From positions 1 to 30,210 of the IMG/VR virus record IMGVR_UViG_3300042555_000660: a stretch of DNA of 30,210 nucleotides. One strand, written 5' to 3'. Position 1 is the stretch's first letter, and every line of letters begins with the position of its first letter. Shown here piece after piece: positions 29,076 to 30,210 of this stretch. The position numbers were made by a program, and so were the translations under genes. Below the pieces are notes generated by a model. That model saw nothing but the letters and a program-made list of their open reading frames with translations, was not told the DNA's origin and did not search any database. This DNA is from a virus.

Positions 29076-29509
29076 GCGCCGATCTCCTGCTTGATCTCAA
29101 GGCCGACGTCGACCATGGGCTTTAGAAGCTCCCATAGCTTCCTCTTGCGCTCGATGTCCCATCCGCGCCGCTCATCGTGCATCTTGCGCTCCCACGCGAG
29201 GAAGCTGGCATTGGTTGCCTCGATGGTGACGATGCCAGTTGATTTGTCTGCCGGGTTGAGGCGTGGCTTTTCCTCGGGGAAGGTGACGCCGAGATCCATC
29301 TCGATCTGGACTTCTGAGTCTGCGACGAACTCCACGCCCCATTCTGCGGTGGCGCGGTCGCGGCTAAACTTAACCAGCTTTGAGCCGAGGTGCTTGGCGG
29401 CAACACACTTGGCGTGAAGCTGGAACCAATCCTCTTTTGAGAGTGACGGGTTGTTTAGGTCGGTGATGATGCCGCTGATTAGCGGGTTATTGATGTCTGT
29501 TAGTTGCAT
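29072..29509 (-). CDS. Cassette B variable protein, 145 aa
   Basis: Function unknown. It occupies the place of the 149-aa gene in cassette A, sharing MQLT at the start and QEIGA at the end. The central WFQLHAKCVAAKHLGSKLVK and RDRATAEWG segments align only weakly with the other allele. The second half is charged and helical (FLAWERKMHDERRGWDIER). The start at 29509 is chosen by analogy; its leader is A/C-rich (AACAACTAAACC). Confidence 0.7.
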   Translation of the reverse strand: MQLTDINNPLISGIITDLNNPSLSKEDWFQLHAKCVAAKHLGSKLVKFSRDRATAEWGVEFVADSEVQIEMDLGVTFPEEKPRLNPADKSTGIVTIEATNASFLAWERKMHDERRGWDIERKRKLWELLKPMVDVGLEIKQEIGA

Positions 29510-29513
29510 TGGT

Positions 29514-30038
29514 TTAGTTGTTTTTGAAACGGTTAATGGCTTGCTGTTTTGCTGACGTGAATGGGTCGGTGGCCTTCTCCTTGAAGACTTCCCGACTGCG
29601 CTCTGACTTCCGGAACTTAGTGACGCTGAAGGCGGCATCCTTGCCGCTCATGTAATCCGTCCATGCCGTTGTGTAGTGGCTGACGAGTGCGCGGGTGCAG
29701 CCTAGCTCACGGGCGATCTCTGCCTGTGACCTGAAGCCGTTTAGCTCATCGAGACCCCCGGCACAGGCGAGGCCGTGAAGGCTCACCCTGGTATTGCTGG
29801 ACTCCATAAGCTTGCTGATGACCCGTGCAAACAACTCCCGGCTATTGCCAGCGTGATCGTCCTTCTGCCGCTTCAGCTTCTCGACGACCTTGGTGGCAAT
29901 GGCGATGGAGCAACCTAGCTCCTCGGCGATGACTTGCTCCTCGGTATCGATTTCGGAGGCCATGTCCGGGGTGTAGGCATTGGATAGGCAGTCGGCCACC
30001 CATGCCCGATGTGCCGCTTGTGGGGTGCAGGAGATCAT
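29514..30038 (-). CDS. Helix-turn-helix DNA-binding protein, allele B, 174 aa
   Basis: Residues 103-122 (RSQAEIARELGCTRALVSHY) form a clear helix-turn-helix; a second similar pattern (EQVIAEELGCSIAIATKVVE) lies near 34-53. The C-terminus is basic (FRKSERSREVFKEK). The first 14 residues match allele A, the rest does not. The start at 30038 has the same strong GAGGAGG. It is a regulator or site-specific DNA-binding protein whose specificity presumably differs from allele A. Confidence 0.75.
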   Translation of the reverse strand: MISCTPQAAHRAWVADCLSNAYTPDMASEIDTEEQVIAEELGCSIAIATKVVEKLKRQKDDHAGNSRELFARVISKLMESSNTRVSLHGLACAGGLDELNGFRSQAEIARELGCTRALVSHYTTAWTDYMSGKDAAFSVTKFRKSERSREVFKEKATDPFTSAKQQAINRFKNN

Positions 30039-30210
30039 TCCCGTTCCTCCTCGTTGAGGATCTCCACCTCTGGCGTTGGCATGGCCGGGGGCAGATCAAA
30101 GTGCTGTCTCTGGTCTGCCATCCCGGCCTCATATGCCGCCCGGCACCTCTCTTCGATTGTTGGGATCTTGTTGTTAGGGCCGAGGTATCTGGCTCCCTCG
30201 GTGTTCCACC
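30035..30210 (-). CDS. Conserved 63-aa protein, copy B, 5' end cut by the window
   Basis: The segment repeats 1435-1610 with three base differences (two in the first 40 bases after 30041 affect Glu/Pro-rich C-terminal codons). The first five codons lie beyond the window end. It shows that the two cassettes are joined to the same upstream gene. Confidence 0.75.
   Translation of the reverse strand, partial: WNTEGARYLGPNNKIPTIEERCRAAYEAGMADQRQHFDLPPAMPTPEVEILNEEERE

Noticed and set aside
1-30210. Integrase, repressor, CRISPR array or rRNA
   Set aside because: I looked for recombinase catalytic motifs, CI-like proteins, spaced repeats and rRNA-like conserved sequence and saw none that could be supported.

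Overview
The window is a tailed double-stranded DNA bacteriophage genome, or an assembly of one. Every convincing gene lies on the minus strand, so transcription runs from high to low coordinates. The gene order (small terminase, GpA-type large terminase, small joiner, portal, protease/scaffold, capsid, connectors, tail chaperones with a -1 frameshift site, tape measure, tail tip, fibre, lysis) is that of a lambda-like siphovirus. There is no sheath or baseplate set, which argues against a contractile tail. A spanin-type lipoprotein and the GpA terminase suggest a Gram-negative host; nothing identifies the host further. I see no integrase, excisionase or CI-type repressor, so lysogeny is not supported.

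The two ends of the window are alternative versions of one locus. Positions 1-1610 and 28665-30210 share almost identical flanks (an untranslated leader, a 76-aa gene and a 63-aa gene), but the two genes in the middle are strongly diverged or replaced, and an 18-bp block inside the leader also differs. The simplest reading is a circular or circularly permuted genome of about 28.6 kb, assembled once round from a mixed population so that both alleles are represented.

Layout in transcription order: 28665-30210, regulatory cassette B; 21.5-28.6 kb, packaging and head, with a tRNA-Trp-like sequence between the joiner and the portal; 13.3-21.5 kb, tail tube-like proteins, frameshifted chaperones, tape measure, tail tip, a Ser/Thr-rich protein and a glycosyltransferase; 10.9-13.3 kb, tail fibre; 9.1-10.9 kb, lysis; 7.6-9.1 kb, phosphoesterase and small genes; 5.5-7.5 kb, DNA-binding proteins, a run of micro-ORFs and a resolvase-like nuclease; 1.6-5.5 kb, recombination and replication (SSB-like, RecT-like, Cas4/RecB-like nuclease, cytosine methyltransferase, replication initiator with a probable internal origin); 1-1.6 kb, cassette A.

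The most unusual signals are: two co-extensive reading frames at the cytosine methyltransferase locus whose ATGs are 5 nt apart; a heptamer TTTGACA found 13 nt (sometimes 16-17) before late-gene start codons; the two alleles of the regulator cassette with a matching change in the leader; a repeat-rich probable origin inside the replication gene; a textbook -1 frameshift signal; and a tRNA-Trp-like sequence whose D-arm does not fold. All identifications come from reading the sequence; no database search was run.
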